Positions 32,492 to 40,547 are shown, counted from the stretch's first letter. The stretch: DNA of 64,000 nucleotides from Mesorhizobium comanense (GCF_005503535.1 NZ_SCNN01000014.1:1-64000), one strand, 5' to 3'. Translations and numbers: made by a program. Notes: a model not told the origin generated them from the letters alone.

Positions 32492-33274
32492 ATGGCAGCG
32501 TCGGAATCCAGTCCGCGACCAATCGTGGTCGTCACCGGCGGCGGCGCGCATGTCTGGGCGATCGTGAATGATATCGCCGACCGTGTCGGCCCCGTCAGCG
32601 TCGTCCTGGAAGTCCCTGAATCCAAAAAGCGATTGCTGCTTGGCCGCGCTCGCCGCCAGGGCTGGATCTCCGCCATCGGCCAGCTCGGCACCATGGTTCT
32701 GAGCAGGCTTGGAAAAAGGCTGCTCGCGGACCATGCCGCGCGCCTGATCGCCGAAGAGAGGCTTGAGACGGAGCCGAGGCAAAATCAGCCTATAGTTCAT
32801 GTGGCATCGGCCAACAGCCCTGAATGCCTGCAGGCGATCGAGAAGATGAAGCCTGGGGTAGTCCTGCTCAACGGGTGCCGGCTGCTGTCCAAGGACATGC
32901 TGGCCGCGATGCCGTGCCCCGTTCTCAACTATCATGCCGGCATCACGCCCAAATATCGCGGCATGAATGGCGGCTATTGGGCCCTGGTTTCAGGCGACGC
33001 CGGGAATTTCGGGTCGACCGTTCATCTGGTCGATGCCGGCGTCGATACCGGCGGCGTGCTCAAGCAGGCGCGCGGCAAGCCGGGAAAAGGCGATACCATC
33101 TCGAGCCACGCGCTGCGCCAGGCGGCGTTTTCCCGCGACATCTGCGTCGAGGCGGTCGCCGATGCGCTGGGCGGAAGACTGGTGACGATCGATCCGGGGC
33201 TGCCGTCGAAACAGTGGTACCATCCGACGATCTGGTCCTATGTCTGGACTGGATTGAGGACCGGCATCTGGTAG
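32492..33274 (+). CDS. Formyltransferase-family protein
   Basis: This 260-residue protein carries the formyltransferase core: NYHAGITPKYRGMNGGYWAL holds the Asn and His of the catalytic triad, and LVDAGVDTGGVLKQ provides the Asp. Members use N10-formyl-THF to formylate an amine, in purine synthesis, sugar nucleotides or Met-tRNA. This one lacks the methionyl-tRNA C-terminal domain. It is close to the folate genes that follow but separated by 190 bases. The acceptor is unknown. Confidence 0.85.
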   Translation: MAASESSPRPIVVVTGGGAHVWAIVNDIADRVGPVSVVLEVPESKKRLLLGRARRQGWISAIGQLGTMVLSRLGKRLLADHAARLIAEERLETEPRQNQPIVHVASANSPECLQAIEKMKPGVVLLNGCRLLSKDMLAAMPCPVLNYHAGITPKYRGMNGGYWALVSGDAGNFGSTVHLVDAGVDTGGVLKQARGKPGKGDTISSHALRQAAFSRDICVEAVADALGGRLVTIDPGLPSKQWYHPTIWSYVWTGLRTGIW

Positions 33275-33463
33275 CGCATTCTTCGTCCGCGATGATATTT
33301 TCGGGTGCCTCGCGACGAGCGCCGGCATCCCTCGCAAACGAATAAAACCACCTTTCATTTTACGACATCCAAATGCGTCGCTTTTGAATGCGCGCGCGTC
33401 GTCCCATAACAAGCGGCTCCATTGCGCTTGCGGCAATGCTCTGACATCGAGGAGCGAGAATTC

Positions 33464-33766
33464 ATGGCCGATCTTATCGTCGTCTACTGGCGCGACATCC
33501 CTGCCCAGGTCATCGTCAAGAAAGGCCGTCAGAACGCCAAGCGCGAACTGCCGCTGCGCTTCACCGAAGCGATCGACATGTGTGCCATGCGCACCGGCGC
33601 CGGGGGTACCGACGACTATCTGGCCGAATGGCGCAAGGCCGATCCGGTTCCCGTCGGCGACGACCTCGAAGCCGAGGTCGAAAAGGCCTTCCACGAGCTC
33701 GATGCGAAATACGACCGCGAGCGGCTGGTCGCTCTGGTCAAGGCGGGCGGAAAAGAAAATGTCTGA
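33464..33766 (+). CDS. Small 'virulence factor' domain protein, first gene of the metV-metF operon
   Basis: This 100-residue protein matches the small conserved domain named Virulence_fact (PF13769): ADLIVVYWRDIPAQVIVKKGRQNAKRELPLRF, then EAIDMCAMRTGAGGTDDYLAEWRK. The name comes from an unrelated screen. Its place at the head of the folate operon, overlapping the next gene by 8 bases, suggests a role in methyl transfer or in assembly of MetV/MetF. GAGGAGCGAG precedes the ATG. It has no signal peptide or membrane helix. Confidence 0.82.
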   Translation: MADLIVVYWRDIPAQVIVKKGRQNAKRELPLRFTEAIDMCAMRTGAGGTDDYLAEWRKADPVPVGDDLEAEVEKAFHELDAKYDRERLVALVKAGGKENV

Positions 33767-34355
33767 CAAAGAGCCGGCGGTTACCCAGGCCACACTGGTC
33801 AAGAAGGCAGCGCCGAAATCCGACTACAAGCCGGCCGACGTGTCGCCGCAGCGGCGCGTGCAGCGCTCGTTCGCGGTGCGGCTGTGGTCGATCAGGCACT
33901 CGCGGCTGCTCGAATGGTTCTACAGCAGGTTCGCCGATGCCTTCCTGCTCTTGCATCCGCTCTGGAAAGGCCTCGGCTACGGGCGCGTCGAAGCCCCGAT
34001 CAAATTCGTCGAAAAGCGCGTAAAAGGCTTCATGTTCGACTGCCGCATGTGCGGCCAGTGCATCCTGTCCTCCACCGGCATGTCGTGCCCGATGAACTGC
34101 CCCAAGCAGTTGCGCAACGGCCCCTGCGGCGGCGTACGCGCCAACGGCAATTGCGAGGTCGAGCCCAACATGCCTTGCGTCTGGGTCAAGGCCTGGGAGG
34201 GTTCGCAGAACATGGTCAACTCCGACAAGATCCTTGCCGTGCAGAAGCCGGTCGACCAATCGCTACGCGAGACATCGGCATGGCTGCGCGTCACCGCGCA
34301 GGCAGCGGCGGCCCGCGAAGCCGCGGCCAATGCCGGCACCGGAGCCGCCGCATGA
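33759..34355 (+). CDS. metV: MetV-like Cys-rich partner of methylenetetrahydrofolate reductase
   Basis: This 198-residue protein belongs to the methylene-THF reductase C-terminal/MetV family (PF12225). Eight Cys at 95, 98, 101, 110, 114, 123, 132 and 140 (FDCRMCGQCILSSTGMSC, then CPKQLRNGPCGGVRANG) match the zinc/Fe-S binding domain of MetV, which in acetogens forms a complex with MetF. It overlaps the upstream gene by 8 bases, and the metF start lies in its stop codon (ATGA), so the two subunits are coupled. It presumably carries electrons or a structural metal for the reductase. The gene symbol is by family resemblance. Confidence 0.85.
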   Translation: MSDKEPAVTQATLVKKAAPKSDYKPADVSPQRRVQRSFAVRLWSIRHSRLLEWFYSRFADAFLLLHPLWKGLGYGRVEAPIKFVEKRVKGFMFDCRMCGQCILSSTGMSCPMNCPKQLRNGPCGGVRANGNCEVEPNMPCVWVKAWEGSQNMVNSDKILAVQKPVDQSLRETSAWLRVTAQAAAAREAAANAGTGAAA

Positions 34356-35443
34356 TGGCCCGCCAGCGCGACGAAAACCCTGCCGGCATTCACCTGCCGC
34401 TCGATCCCCTGCCCGGCCACTCCTCGCGAGGACGCCTGGAGCGTGTGCTGCGGCGCGGCGAATTCGCGGTCACCACCGAACTCAATCCGCCAGACAGCGC
34501 CGACCCCGAGGACGTCTACAACAGGGCCAAGATTTTCGATGGCTGGGTCGACGCCATCAATGCGGTCGATGCCTCGGGCGCCAACTGCCACATGTCGTCA
34601 GTCGGTATCTGCGCGTTGCTGACCCGCATGGGCTATGCGCCGATCATGCAGATCGCCTGCCGCGACAAGAACCGCATCGCCATCCAGGGAGACGTGCTGG
34701 GCGGCGCGGCCATGGGCGTCGCCAACATGCTGTGCCTGACCGGCGACGGCGTGCAGGCCGGCGACCAGCCTGGTGCCAAACCGGTGTTCGACCTCGATTC
34801 CATGTCGTTGCTGGAAACCGTGCGCATCATGCGCGACAACGGCAAGTTCCTGTCGGGCCGCAAACTGACGACGCCGCCGCAGGTTTTCCTTGGCGCCGCC
34901 GTCAACCCGTTCGCGCCGCCCTTTGATTTCCGGCCGATCCATCTCGGCAAGAAGATCGCCGCGGGCGCGCAGTTCGTGCAGACCCAGTATTGTTTCGACG
35001 TGCCGATGTTCAAGACCTTCATGCAGAAGGCGCGCGACCTCGGCCACACGGAGAAAGTGTTCGTCCTGTGCGGCGTCGGGCCGCTCGCCTCGGCCAAGAC
35101 AGCCAAATGGATCCGCTCCAACGTGCCGGGCATCCATATTCCGGACGCTGTCATCAAGCGGCTGGAAGGCGCGCAGGACCAGAAGAAAGAGGGCAAGCAG
35201 CTCTGCATCGACATCATCAACGAGGTGAAGGAAATCCCGGGCGTCGCCGGCATCCATGTGATGGCCTATCGCCAGGAGGAATATGTCGCCGAGATCGTCG
35301 ATGAATCGGGTGTGCTGAAAGGACGCCAGCCTTGGAAGCGTGAGGTGCGCCGCGATGACCAGATCGTCGCCGACCGGCTCGACCGCATCCTGCATGACGA
35401 GATTACCGAAACCCAGGTGGACATGGTGAAGACCGCGCACTGA
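34352..35443 (+). CDS. metF: Methylenetetrahydrofolate reductase
   Basis: This 363-residue FAD TIM-barrel enzyme interconverts 5,10-methylene-THF and 5-methyl-THF. Motifs include TTELNPPDSAD near the start, MQIACRDKNR, LCLTGDGVQAGDQPGAK and AQFVQTQYCFDVPMF. It is longer than E. coli MetF by about 65 residues, with an N-terminal extension and C-terminal EEYVAEIVDESG region. Starting inside the metV stop (ATGA), it likely works as a MetF-MetV complex. With the pterin methyltransferase downstream it can either make methyl-THF for methionine, or oxidise methyl groups coming off the corrinoid protein. Confidence 0.92.
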   Translation: MMARQRDENPAGIHLPLDPLPGHSSRGRLERVLRRGEFAVTTELNPPDSADPEDVYNRAKIFDGWVDAINAVDASGANCHMSSVGICALLTRMGYAPIMQIACRDKNRIAIQGDVLGGAAMGVANMLCLTGDGVQAGDQPGAKPVFDLDSMSLLETVRIMRDNGKFLSGRKLTTPPQVFLGAAVNPFAPPFDFRPIHLGKKIAAGAQFVQTQYCFDVPMFKTFMQKARDLGHTEKVFVLCGVGPLASAKTAKWIRSNVPGIHIPDAVIKRLEGAQDQKKEGKQLCIDIINEVKEIPGVAGIHVMAYRQEEYVAEIVDESGVLKGRQPWKREVRRDDQIVADRLDRILHDEITETQVDMVKTAH

Positions 35444-35486
35444 ACGGCGCGGAGACCCATCATTCGCTTGATCGACAAGAGATAAC

Positions 35487-35508
35487 GATATAAAGAAATC
35501 TTTATATC
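35487..35508 (+). promoter_or_regulatory. 22-bp perfect palindromic operator upstream of the pterin methyltransferase
   Basis: GATATAAAGA (35487-35496), AA, TCTTTATATC (35499-35508) is a perfect 10-2-10 inverted repeat lying 17 bases before the start codon. Its core ATAAAGA-n2-TCTTTAT is identical to the element overlapping the bmt promoter at 17242-17257. It is probably the site of a SAM/SAH- or methionine-responsive repressor, by analogy with ArsR-type SahR/SamR regulators. No such regulator gene is in the window. Confidence 0.75.
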
Positions 35509-35524
35509 ATGACGGAGAGATTTC

Positions 35525-36496
35525 ATGACCCGGACCATCGTCGCCTCGGCGACACGAGAAATCATCATCGGCTTCGACCAGCCCTTCTGCGTGATCGGCG
35601 AGCGCATCAACCCGACAGGGCGCAAGAAGCTGGCCGCCGAGATGGTGGCCGGTAATTTCGAAACCGTCATCAAGGACGCGCTTGAGCAGGCCGCCTGCGG
35701 CGCCACCATGCTCGACGTCAATGCCGGCGTCACCGCGGTCGATCCGAACGCGACCGAGCCGGCACTGCTGGTGCAGACGCTGGAGATCGTCCAGGGCCTC
35801 GTCGACCTGCCGCTGTCGATCGACTCTTCCGTCACCGCCGCCATCGAGGCCGCGCTCAAGGTTGCCAAGGGCCGTCCGCTGGTCAACTCCGTCACCGGCG
35901 AGGAAGAGAAGCTTGAAGCCATCCTGCCGCTGGTCAAGAAGTACAATGTCCCGGTCGTCGCCATCTCCAACGACGAAACCGGCATTTCGATGGATCCGGA
36001 TGTGCGCTTTGCCGTCGCCAAGAAGATCGTCGAGCGCTGCGCCGATTTCGGCATTCCGGCGCATGACGTCGTCGTCGACCCGCTGGTCATGCCGATCGGC
36101 GCGCTGGGCGACGCCGGCCGACAGGTGTTCGCCCTGCTGCGTCGCCTGCGCGAGGAACTCAAGGTCAACACCACCTGCGGCCTCTCCAACATCTCCTTCG
36201 GCCTGCCGCACCGCCACGGCATCAACGCCGCCTTCATCCCGATGGTGATAGGCGCCGGCATGACTTCGGCGATCATGAACCCGGTCCGTCCGCAGGAAAT
36301 GGAAGCCGTGCGCGGCGCCAATGTGCTCAACGGCACTGATGAGAACTGCACCAACTGGATCCGTACCTACAAGGACTACAAGCCGGCCGAAGGCGGCCAT
36401 GCGGTTGCCGCTCCGGTCGCGGTCACCGCGCCGGGCGATGGCGCCGCTGGCGGTCGCCGCCGCGGCGGCCGTGAGGCCCGCATGGGTCGGGGATAA
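35525..36496 (+). CDS. Methyl-THF:corrinoid methyltransferase (pterin-binding, MtrH/AcsE-like)
   Basis: This 323-residue TIM-barrel protein has the pterin-binding domain (PF00809). Key elements are GERINPTGRKKLA (25-38), MLDVNAG (62-68), LSIDSS (97-102), LVNSVTGE (119-126), and VVVDPLVMPIG. It exchanges a methyl group between tetrahydrofolate and the corrinoid protein and corresponds to the second module of MetH. The C-terminal 30 residues form an Arg/Gly-rich tail (GGRRRGGREARMGRG) absent from the core fold. It follows metF by 81 bases but has its own palindromic operator. It could work in either direction. Confidence 0.93.
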   Translation: MTRTIVASATREIIIGFDQPFCVIGERINPTGRKKLAAEMVAGNFETVIKDALEQAACGATMLDVNAGVTAVDPNATEPALLVQTLEIVQGLVDLPLSIDSSVTAAIEAALKVAKGRPLVNSVTGEEEKLEAILPLVKKYNVPVVAISNDETGISMDPDVRFAVAKKIVERCADFGIPAHDVVVDPLVMPIGALGDAGRQVFALLRRLREELKVNTTCGLSNISFGLPHRHGINAAFIPMVIGAGMTSAIMNPVRPQEMEAVRGANVLNGTDENCTNWIRTYKDYKPAEGGHAVAAPVAVTAPGDGAAGGRRRGGREARMGRG

Positions 36497-36575
36497 GCGC
36501 GCAATCGTGAACCGTACAGCAAACCACGTTGGACCGATCGCATCATCGATGCGGTCGGACGCGTCTGCTTTGCGC

Positions 36576-36818
36576 TCAGGCCATGCCCAACATGGCGTCG
36601 AACACCGCCATTCCCGCCCACGATCCGAATATGCCGGTCACCCCGCCTACGATGAAATCATCGTCATAGGCCGGCCAGACCCCATGCAGCAGCAACACCG
36701 CGACGATCGCGCCGAGAATTCCGGTGGCCAGATATTGCGGATTGCGCAGCCACGGGCCCTTCAGCAGCCGCACCATGGTAAAGGCGGTGAATATGCTGGA
36801 CAGCAGGAGATCGGACAT
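36576..36818 (-). CDS. Small membrane protein of unknown function
   Basis: This 80-residue protein has two or three hydrophobic segments (LLLSSIFTAFTMV, YLATGILGAIVAVLLLHGVW and VGGVTGIFGSWAGMAVF) and no family I recognise. The start MSDLLLSSIF is preceded by CAGAGGCC. It is divergent from the RamA-like activase gene across 89 bases and converges with the pterin methyltransferase gene. Its placement inside the corrinoid locus may be chance. Confidence 0.65.
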   Translation of the reverse strand: MSDLLLSSIFTAFTMVRLLKGPWLRNPQYLATGILGAIVAVLLLHGVWPAYDDDFIVGGVTGIFGSWAGMAVFDAMLGMA

Positions 36819-36860
36819 GATTGGCCTCTGGACCATCAGACACTCCGCCCAATAGTAAAA

Positions 36861-36880
36861 CGATCCGTTAAACGGTATCG
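36861..36880. promoter_or_regulatory. Inverted repeat in the activase/membrane-protein divergent promoter
   Basis: CGAT-CCGTT-A-AACGG-T-ATCG is a palindrome with one extra base, located 28 bases before the activase start. It sits in the only intergenic space able to hold both promoters and is probably an operator. Confidence 0.45.
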
Positions 36881-36907
36881 ACAATCCCTACCGAGACACG
36901 TGTACGC

Positions 36908-38977
36908 ATGAACTCGCCTGCCAACATCACCGATCCACTCGTGCTGTTCATGCCGTCGGGCAAGCGCGGACGGTTTCCTGTCGGCACGCCGGTGCTGGAT
37001 GCCGCGCGCCAGCTCGGCGTCTATGTCGAGAGCGTGTGCGGCGGCCGCGCCACCTGCGGTCGCTGTCAGATCGAGGTGCAGGAAGGCAATTTCGCCAAGC
37101 ACAAGATCGTCTCCTCCAACGACCACATTTCGCCGAAAGGCCCCAAGGAAGAACGCTACGAACGCGTGCGCGGCCTGCCCGAACGGCGCCGCCTCTCCTG
37201 CTCGGCGCAGATCCTGGGTGACCTCGTCATCGACGTCCCGCAGGATACCGTCATCAACGCGCAGACCATCCGCAAGGATGCCGACACCAGGGTGATCGCC
37301 CGTGATACGGCGATCCGCATGTGCTATGTCGAGATCGAAGAACCCGACATGCACAAGCCGCTCGGCGACCTCGACCGCCTCAAGATCGCGCTGATGAAGG
37401 ATTGGGGCTTTAAAAACCTCGAATTCGACTTCTACCTCTTGCCGCAGGTGCAAGGCATCCTGCGCAAGGGCAACTGGACCGCCACCGCCGCCATCCACAA
37501 GGATGCCGACAGCGACATTGCAAGGGTCATCGCACTCTGGCCGGGCCTCAAGAACGAGGCCTACGGTCTCGCCTGCGATATCGGCTCGACCACCATCGCA
37601 ATGCACCTTGTTTCGCTGCTGTCGGGCCGCGTCGCCGCGTCGTCGGGCACGTCCAATCCGCAGATCCGCTTCGGCGAGGATCTGATGAGCCGCGTCTCCT
37701 ATGTGATGATGAATCCGGACGGCCGCGAAGGCATGACGGTCGCCGTGCGCGAGGCGATCTCCAGCCTCGTCGACAAGGTGTGCGCCGAGGGCAACGTCCA
37801 GCGCGCTGACATCCTGGATTCCGTCTTCGTCGGCAATCCGATCATGCATCACCTGTTCCTCGGCATCGATCCGACCGAACTCGGCGGCGCCCCCTTCGCG
37901 TTGGCCGTATCCGGCGCGGTGCGTATCAAGGCCTCCGATATCGGGCTGAAGCTCAACCAGGGTGCGCGCCTCTACATGCTGCCTTGCATCGCCGGCCATG
38001 TCGGCGCCGACGCGGCGGCGGTGACGCTGTCGGAAGGCCCGCATCGCCAGGACGAGATGATGCTGATCGTCGACGTCGGCACCAATGCCGAGATCGTGCT
38101 CGGCAATCGCACGCGGGTCGTGGCGGCCTCCTCGCCCACGGGTCCGGCCTTCGAGGGTGCCGAAATCTCCGGCGGCCAGCGGGCGGCGCCCGGCGCCATC
38201 GAGCGCGTGCGCATCGACCCAGACACGCTGGAGCCGAAGTACCGCGTCATCGGCTCGGAATTGTGGTCCGACGAACCGGGCTTCCTCGACAGCGTTCAGG
38301 CGACCGGCGTCACCGGCATCTGCGGCTCCGGCATCATCGAGATCGTGGCCGAAATGTATCTCGCCGGCGTCATCTCGGAGGATGGCGTCGTCGACGGATC
38401 GCTGGCCGAGCGCTCGCCGCGCGTCGTAGCCAATGGCCGCACCTTCTCCTACGTGCTGAAGGAAGGCGAGCCTAAGATCACCATCACCCAGACCGACGTT
38501 CGCGCCATCCAGCTGGCCAAGGCAGCGCTCTATGCCGGCACCAAGCTATTGATGGAAAAGCAGAACACCGAGCATGTCGACCGCATCCACTTCGCCGGCG
38601 CCTTCGGCTCCTTCATCGATCCGAAATACGCCATGGTGCTGGGCCTGATCCCCGATTGCGACCTCGACAAGGTGTCGGCCGTCGGCAACGCCGCGGGTGC
38701 CGGTGCGCGCATGGCGCTCTTGAACCGCGGCTATCGCCGCGAGATCGAGGAGACGGTCAGCCAGATCGAGAAGATCGAGACCGCGCTGGAACCGAAATTC
38801 CAGGAGCATTTCGTCTACGCCATGGCGCTGCCCAACAAGGTCGATCCGTTCCCGAAACTGTCGGCTGCGGTGAAATTGCCGCCGCGCAAGACGGTCAGCG
38901 AGGACGGCGTCGCCGGCGATGCCGCCCCGCGCCGGCGCTCGCGCGAAGGCCACGCTGCACGACGCAGCCGGGAATAA
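36908..38977 (+). CDS. RamA-like corrinoid reductive activase (2Fe-2S plus ASKHA domain)
   Basis: This 689-residue protein has an N-terminal 2Fe-2S ferredoxin domain (C44, C50, C53 and C98: C-x5-C-x2-C-x44-C) and a large ASKHA/DUF4445 ATPase domain with CDIGSTT (223-229), SNPQIRFGEDLMSR, IVDVGTNAEI and GAFGSFIDPKYA. Relatives (RamA, RACo) use ATP to reduce inactive Co(II) to Co(I) on corrinoid methyl carriers. Aerobic split methionine synthases also need one. The C-terminus adds a basic tail (APRRRSREGHAARRSRE). As the corrinoid is oxidised often in air, this gene is central to the system. It has its own promoter region with an inverted repeat. Confidence 0.93.
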   Translation: MNSPANITDPLVLFMPSGKRGRFPVGTPVLDAARQLGVYVESVCGGRATCGRCQIEVQEGNFAKHKIVSSNDHISPKGPKEERYERVRGLPERRRLSCSAQILGDLVIDVPQDTVINAQTIRKDADTRVIARDTAIRMCYVEIEEPDMHKPLGDLDRLKIALMKDWGFKNLEFDFYLLPQVQGILRKGNWTATAAIHKDADSDIARVIALWPGLKNEAYGLACDIGSTTIAMHLVSLLSGRVAASSGTSNPQIRFGEDLMSRVSYVMMNPDGREGMTVAVREAISSLVDKVCAEGNVQRADILDSVFVGNPIMHHLFLGIDPTELGGAPFALAVSGAVRIKASDIGLKLNQGARLYMLPCIAGHVGADAAAVTLSEGPHRQDEMMLIVDVGTNAEIVLGNRTRVVAASSPTGPAFEGAEISGGQRAAPGAIERVRIDPDTLEPKYRVIGSELWSDEPGFLDSVQATGVTGICGSGIIEIVAEMYLAGVISEDGVVDGSLAERSPRVVANGRTFSYVLKEGEPKITITQTDVRAIQLAKAALYAGTKLLMEKQNTEHVDRIHFAGAFGSFIDPKYAMVLGLIPDCDLDKVSAVGNAAGAGARMALLNRGYRREIEETVSQIEKIETALEPKFQEHFVYAMALPNKVDPFPKLSAAVKLPPRKTVSEDGVAGDAAPRRRSREGHAARRSRE

Positions 38978-38990
38978 GGCGCACTGCGGC

Positions 38991-39989
38991 CTAACCTGTC
39001 GCCGGCTTTTGGCGCGTGAGAGGTTTGAGCAAGCCGGTCAACGGCTTTTCAACAATCAGATAGAGCCCCGCGGAAATCGCAATACTGACAAAGGCGATCG
39101 ACGCCGGCTGTCCGCTCGGCGGAACCCCAAGCCGCAGTATGATGCCGGTGACCACGACAACCACCAGCACATGCCAGACATAGATCGAATATGAGGCATT
39201 GCCGAAAAATGTGAGCAAGGCCATTGGGCTGAACGGTCTGGCGCGCTCGGCGAAAACCGCACCGGCAACGATCAGCATCGACGGAATACCCCAGCGCAGG
39301 ACACGGGGCATTTCGGGGTCGAGCATCTGGACCACTATGAGCAAGAGAAATCCGCCGACAACCAGCGACAGCGCCAACACAAACTGAAGCCGAACATCGT
39401 TCATCCACAGGCGTCCGACGACAATGCCGGCCGCGAACTCGAGCACGATGGGCGAGGTAAATGCCTGGGCGTACCCCTTAAGCAGCAACAGGTTCAACAC
39501 CACCATCGCCGTCAGCACGCCGATCAGCACGGCAAAACGCTGCTTCTCGCCCAGCAGGAGCGACAAGGCGAAAATGGCGTAGAACATCATTTCATAGCAC
39601 AGCGTCCAGCCCTGGATCACCACGGGGTGCAGCGATCCATTCTGCACGATCGGAAAGAACAACAGCGAGCCGACAAGATTTGCGGGGCTCAGCACGTGTC
39701 CGAAGAGAAATTGCGGTTTGACGAAAATTGCCAGCGCCGTCAGCAGCGTCACAATCCAATAGAGCGGCACGATACGAACAATACGCCGCCACATGAAGCG
39801 CTGTGGGTCAACGGGGCGACCGACCGTGGTGACCCACATGATGAAACCGCTGATGACGAAAAACAGATCGACCCCTGCCGCGCCAACCGTGAAGGGACCG
39901 CCAAACTGCTCGCTGATGTGAAAGAAGACCACGGCGAAAGCGGCAAGCCCTCGAAGGTATTGAATACTATGGATGTCATTCACGCCCAT
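38991..39989 (-). CDS. Acyltransferase family 3 membrane protein
   Basis: This 332-residue protein has about ten membrane helices and the acyltransferase_3 (PF01757) beginning SIQYLRGLAAFAVVFFHISEQFGG with the catalytic His. VDLFFVISGFIMW and the Arg in WRRIVRIVPLYW follow. Such enzymes O-acetylate exopolysaccharide, LPS or Nod factor sugars. The start MGVNDIHSI has AGTAGGGG before it. It is convergent with the activase gene, 13 bases apart, and is unrelated to it. Confidence 0.87.
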   Translation of the reverse strand: MGVNDIHSIQYLRGLAAFAVVFFHISEQFGGPFTVGAAGVDLFFVISGFIMWVTTVGRPVDPQRFMWRRIVRIVPLYWIVTLLTALAIFVKPQFLFGHVLSPANLVGSLLFFPIVQNGSLHPVVIQGWTLCYEMMFYAIFALSLLLGEKQRFAVLIGVLTAMVVLNLLLLKGYAQAFTSPIVLEFAAGIVVGRLWMNDVRLQFVLALSLVVGGFLLLIVVQMLDPEMPRVLRWGIPSMLIVAGAVFAERARPFSPMALLTFFGNASYSIYVWHVLVVVVVTGIILRLGVPPSGQPASIAFVSIAISAGLYLIVEKPLTGLLKPLTRQKPATG

Positions 39990-40157
39990 ACCCCTACTGA
40001 CTGGCTTAGCACCCCCAAATGCTGCACTGCACAATAGCGGACACCCGCCACCTGCTGTCAACCGGGTAAAACCTTGGGTAGCGCTACAGTTGTCGTTGCC
40101 GGTTGGTTAGGGCACCGCCAAGCAACCGCCAGTTCGGGCCCAATCCCACGCAAATTT

Positions 40158-40173
40158 CATTTGCATGCAAATG
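40158..40173. promoter_or_regulatory. 16-bp perfect palindrome in the 39990-40361 intergenic region
   Basis: CATTTGCATGCAAATG is fully self-complementary. It is the only notable structure in a 372-base stretch without a recognisable gene, about 190 bases before the tiny ORF at 40362. A near copy, CATTTGCATTCAAATG, lies at 43700-43715 near another tiny ORF of the same family. It may be a transcription factor site. Confidence 0.45.
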
Positions 40174-40361
40174 TTTCCAGATCGCGCTAAATTGAAACCA
40201 AAACGCGATCTCCACGAAATCCACCCGATACATGGACGGAGCATTAAGCACGCATTGAACGGCGGCCAACGACCCTGTCGCCCAAAGACGCTCGGCGGGT
40301 TTGGGAAAGCGACGTGCAGTTGCAGGTCCTCGGTCGCCACTGTTCTTCAAGGGAGATGACA

Positions 40362-40547
40362 ATGTCGATGTTCGAAAATCTCAGCCGCTTCGGTGTAACC
40401 ATCCGGCAGACCCACGCCAGGAACAAGGCGGTCCGCGCGCTCAACAGCCTGCCGGCGCATGTCCAGAAGGACATTGGCTGGCCGGCCTCGCCGCCCGCCG
40501 ATCCGCAGGCAGCGCTTGCCTCATTGCTTTTGGGCACGGCGCGCTGA
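40362..40547 (+). CDS. DUF1127-like small protein
   Basis: This 61-residue protein ends its helical part with ALNSLPAHVQKDIGWPASPP, closely matching the tiny protein at 43460 (RSLPIELQKDIGWPEAS). Both resemble the DUF1127/YjiS group of very small, Arg-rich alphaproteobacterial proteins. Some of that group affect RNA or phosphate/nitrogen metabolism. The start MSMFENLSRFG has AAGGGAG at ideal distance; two other ATGs are in frame within 6 bases. It has no operon partner. Confidence 0.7.
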   Translation: MSMFENLSRFGVTIRQTHARNKAVRALNSLPAHVQKDIGWPASPPADPQAALASLLLGTAR

